Assembly (NCBI GenBank): GCA_002455915.1
Contig: DKLU01000209.1
Location: 1-6,404 of the forward strand
Direction of reading: 5' to 3'
Source of the DNA: Chryseobacterium sp. UBA6632
GTDB taxonomy: Bacteria > Bacteroidota > Bacteroidia > Flavobacteriales > Weeksellaceae
DNA length: 6,404 nt
Positions 5,217-6,404 of the stretch are shown here, in pieces (positions within the stretch are counted from its first letter, which is position 1; the number at the start of each line of letters is the position of its first letter). A program made the position numbers and the translations under genes. The notes beneath the pieces are model-generated. The model saw only the letters and a program-made list of their open reading frames with translations, searched no databases and was not told the DNA's origin.

Positions 5217-6404
5217 ATGAAGAAAAAATTCCCTAATTACATCCAGCCAGACTCCAAAGATTGCGGACCAACCTGCCTGAGGATTGTAAGTAAATATTAT
5301 AAAAGAAGCATTTCTTTACAACAGATTCGTAACCTTTCTGAAACCACAAGAGAAGGAAGCAGCTTGCTTGGTTTGAGCGATGCCGCCGAAGATCTTGGAT
5401 TTCGCTCACTGGGTGTGCAAATCGATTTTACAACACTTAAAGAAGAAGTTCCGATGCCGTGTGTTGTGCATTGGAACAAAAATCACTTTGTGGTCGTTTA
5501 CGATGTAGATAAAAATGATAAAGTATATATTTCAGATCCCAGCTATGGGCTTATAACTTATACCAAAGAAGAATTCATCAAAAGTTGGATTGGCGAAAAT
5601 GCCAACGAAAATACCGAAGAAGGAATTGCCTTAATTCTTGAAACAACTCCTGCATTTTTCCAGACAGAATTTGAAGAAGAAGAAAGCAAAGCCAGTTTTT
5701 CATTTCTTTCAAAATATTTGTTGAAATATAAAACACTTGTTATACAATTAGCGATTGGGCTTTTGGCAGGGAGTTTACTTTCTTTAATATTCCCTTTTCT
5801 TACCCAAAGTATCGTTGACGTGGGAATTCAGAATCAGGATTTAAATTTCATCTATCTTGTTTTGCTTGCCCAAATCATGCTTTTCTTAGGAAGAATGGGC
5901 ATAGAAATGATCCGAAGCTGGATTTTATTGCACCTTTCAGCAAGAATCAATATTTCGATTATCTCAGATTTCTTTATCAAGCTAATGAAGCTGCCCATCA
6001 GTTTCTTTGATACCAGAATGACGGGAGATATCATGCAGAGAATCAACGATCACCATAGAATTGAACAGCTATTAACGAGTTCTTCGCTCAATACATTATT
6101 TTCTTTGGTGAATCTTATTATTTTCAGCATCGTATTGTTGATGTATGATTATCAACTATTTATCGTCTACATCATTGGAGCAGCGCTGTACATCGGCTGG
6201 ATTACTTTCTTCCTTAAAAAAAGAAAAGAATTAGATTATAAAAGATTCTCACAGGTTTCTCAGGAGCAAAGTAAGGTGATTGAACTCATCAACGGAATGC
6301 AGGAAATCAAAATGCATAACGCCGAAAAACAAAAACGTTGGGACTGGGAGTTTCTTCAGGTGAAATTATTTAAACTTAGAATAAAATCTCTTTCGCTAGA
6401 ACAA
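5217..6404 (+). CDS. C39 peptidase-domain ABC exporter (3' partial)
   Basis: This is an inner-membrane ABC exporter of the bacteriocin-processing type (SunT/LagD-like). It cuts the leader of a peptide, normally after a double-glycine-type site, and exports the remainder. 396 codons are visible and the frame is open at the right edge; family members are about 700-730 residues. The N-terminal C39 domain (1-~135) looks active: oxyanion Gln10, catalytic Cys16 in DCGPTCL, His90 in HFVVVYDV and Asp107 in DPSYG. Transmembrane helices follow near 174-196, 211-236, 294-311 and 315-336, with the coupling-region sequence SFFDTRMTGDIMQR at 262-275. The helix containing NGMQEIKMHNAE (~359-370) is typical of the family. 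The ATP-binding domain (Walker A, signature, Walker B) lies beyond the window. ATG 5217 places the C39 domain directly at the N-terminus, as expected. Orientation and spacing suggest one operon with the VKOR fusion. A membrane-fusion (HlyD-like) partner would be expected downstream. Confidence 0.93.
   Translation, partial: MKKKFPNYIQPDSKDCGPTCLRIVSKYYKRSISLQQIRNLSETTREGSSLLGLSDAAEDLGFRSLGVQIDFTTLKEEVPMPCVVHWNKNHFVVVYDVDKNDKVYISDPSYGLITYTKEEFIKSWIGENANENTEEGIALILETTPAFFQTEFEEEESKASFSFLSKYLLKYKTLVIQLAIGLLAGSLLSLIFPFLTQSIVDVGIQNQDLNFIYLVLLAQIMLFLGRMGIEMIRSWILLHLSARINISIISDFFIKLMKLPISFFDTRMTGDIMQRINDHHRIEQLLTSSSLNTLFSLVNLIIFSIVLLMYDYQLFIVYIIGAALYIGWITFFLKKRKELDYKRFSQVSQEQSKVIELINGMQEIKMHNAEKQKRWDWEFLQVKLFKLRIKSLSLEQ

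Noticed and set aside
5297..6046. Two minus-strand frames (5297-5479 and 5852-6046) within the exporter
   Set aside because: Shadows of the open exporter frame, which runs unbroken from 5217 to the window edge with C39 and ABC-transmembrane motifs.

Overview
The window looks like chromosomal DNA from a Bacteroidota member of the class Flavobacteriia, most like Chryseobacterium and its Weeksellaceae relatives. The evidence is the strongly AT-rich sequence, a FucP-type sugar MFS transporter followed by a DUF3810 protein, the absence of strong Shine-Dalgarno sequences, promoter-like TTTG/TAnnTTTG elements, and the protein sequences themselves. Genus is inferred from recalled family resemblance; no search was run.

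Layout. (1) Positions 2-2261 are a compact, co-directional housekeeping-type block. It holds the 3' part of a sugar MFS transporter, overlapped by a DUF3810 membrane protein with an HExxH zinc-peptidase motif. (2) Positions 2262-3613 are about 1.35 kb with no intact ordinary gene. They contain a minus-strand hairpin terminator that may end a short RNA, a strong plus-strand hairpin terminator, an inverted-repeat pair, and a minus-strand fragment (2712-3017) that reads like the last ~70-100 residues of a lantibiotic dehydratase (LanB/SpaB_C, 'thiopeptide-type bacteriocin biosynthesis' domain). A short region at 3310-3486 carries three consecutive hairpins, the last a textbook terminator. (3) Positions 3614-6404 hold two genes of an apparent peptide export and oxidative-folding operon. 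The first is a fusion of a degenerate C39-like domain, a VKOR domain and a DsbA/thioredoxin domain. After an 88-nt spacer containing a 14-bp hairpin comes a C39-peptidase ABC exporter that runs off the right edge.

How the genes may work together. The right half looks like a system that cleaves a leader peptide (C39 domain of the exporter), moves the peptide across the inner membrane (ABC exporter) and controls disulfides in the product or the machinery (VKOR plus DsbA-like domain). The VKOR protein's N-terminal domain resembles the C39 fold but has lost the catalytic Cys, His and Asp, so it may bind leader peptides rather than cut them. The nearby LanB fragment suggests the locus once held, or recombined with, a RiPP (lanthipeptide-like) cluster. 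No GG-type precursor peptide is visible, so the substrate must lie outside the window or be of an unrecognised kind. The MFS/DUF3810 pair is probably unrelated.
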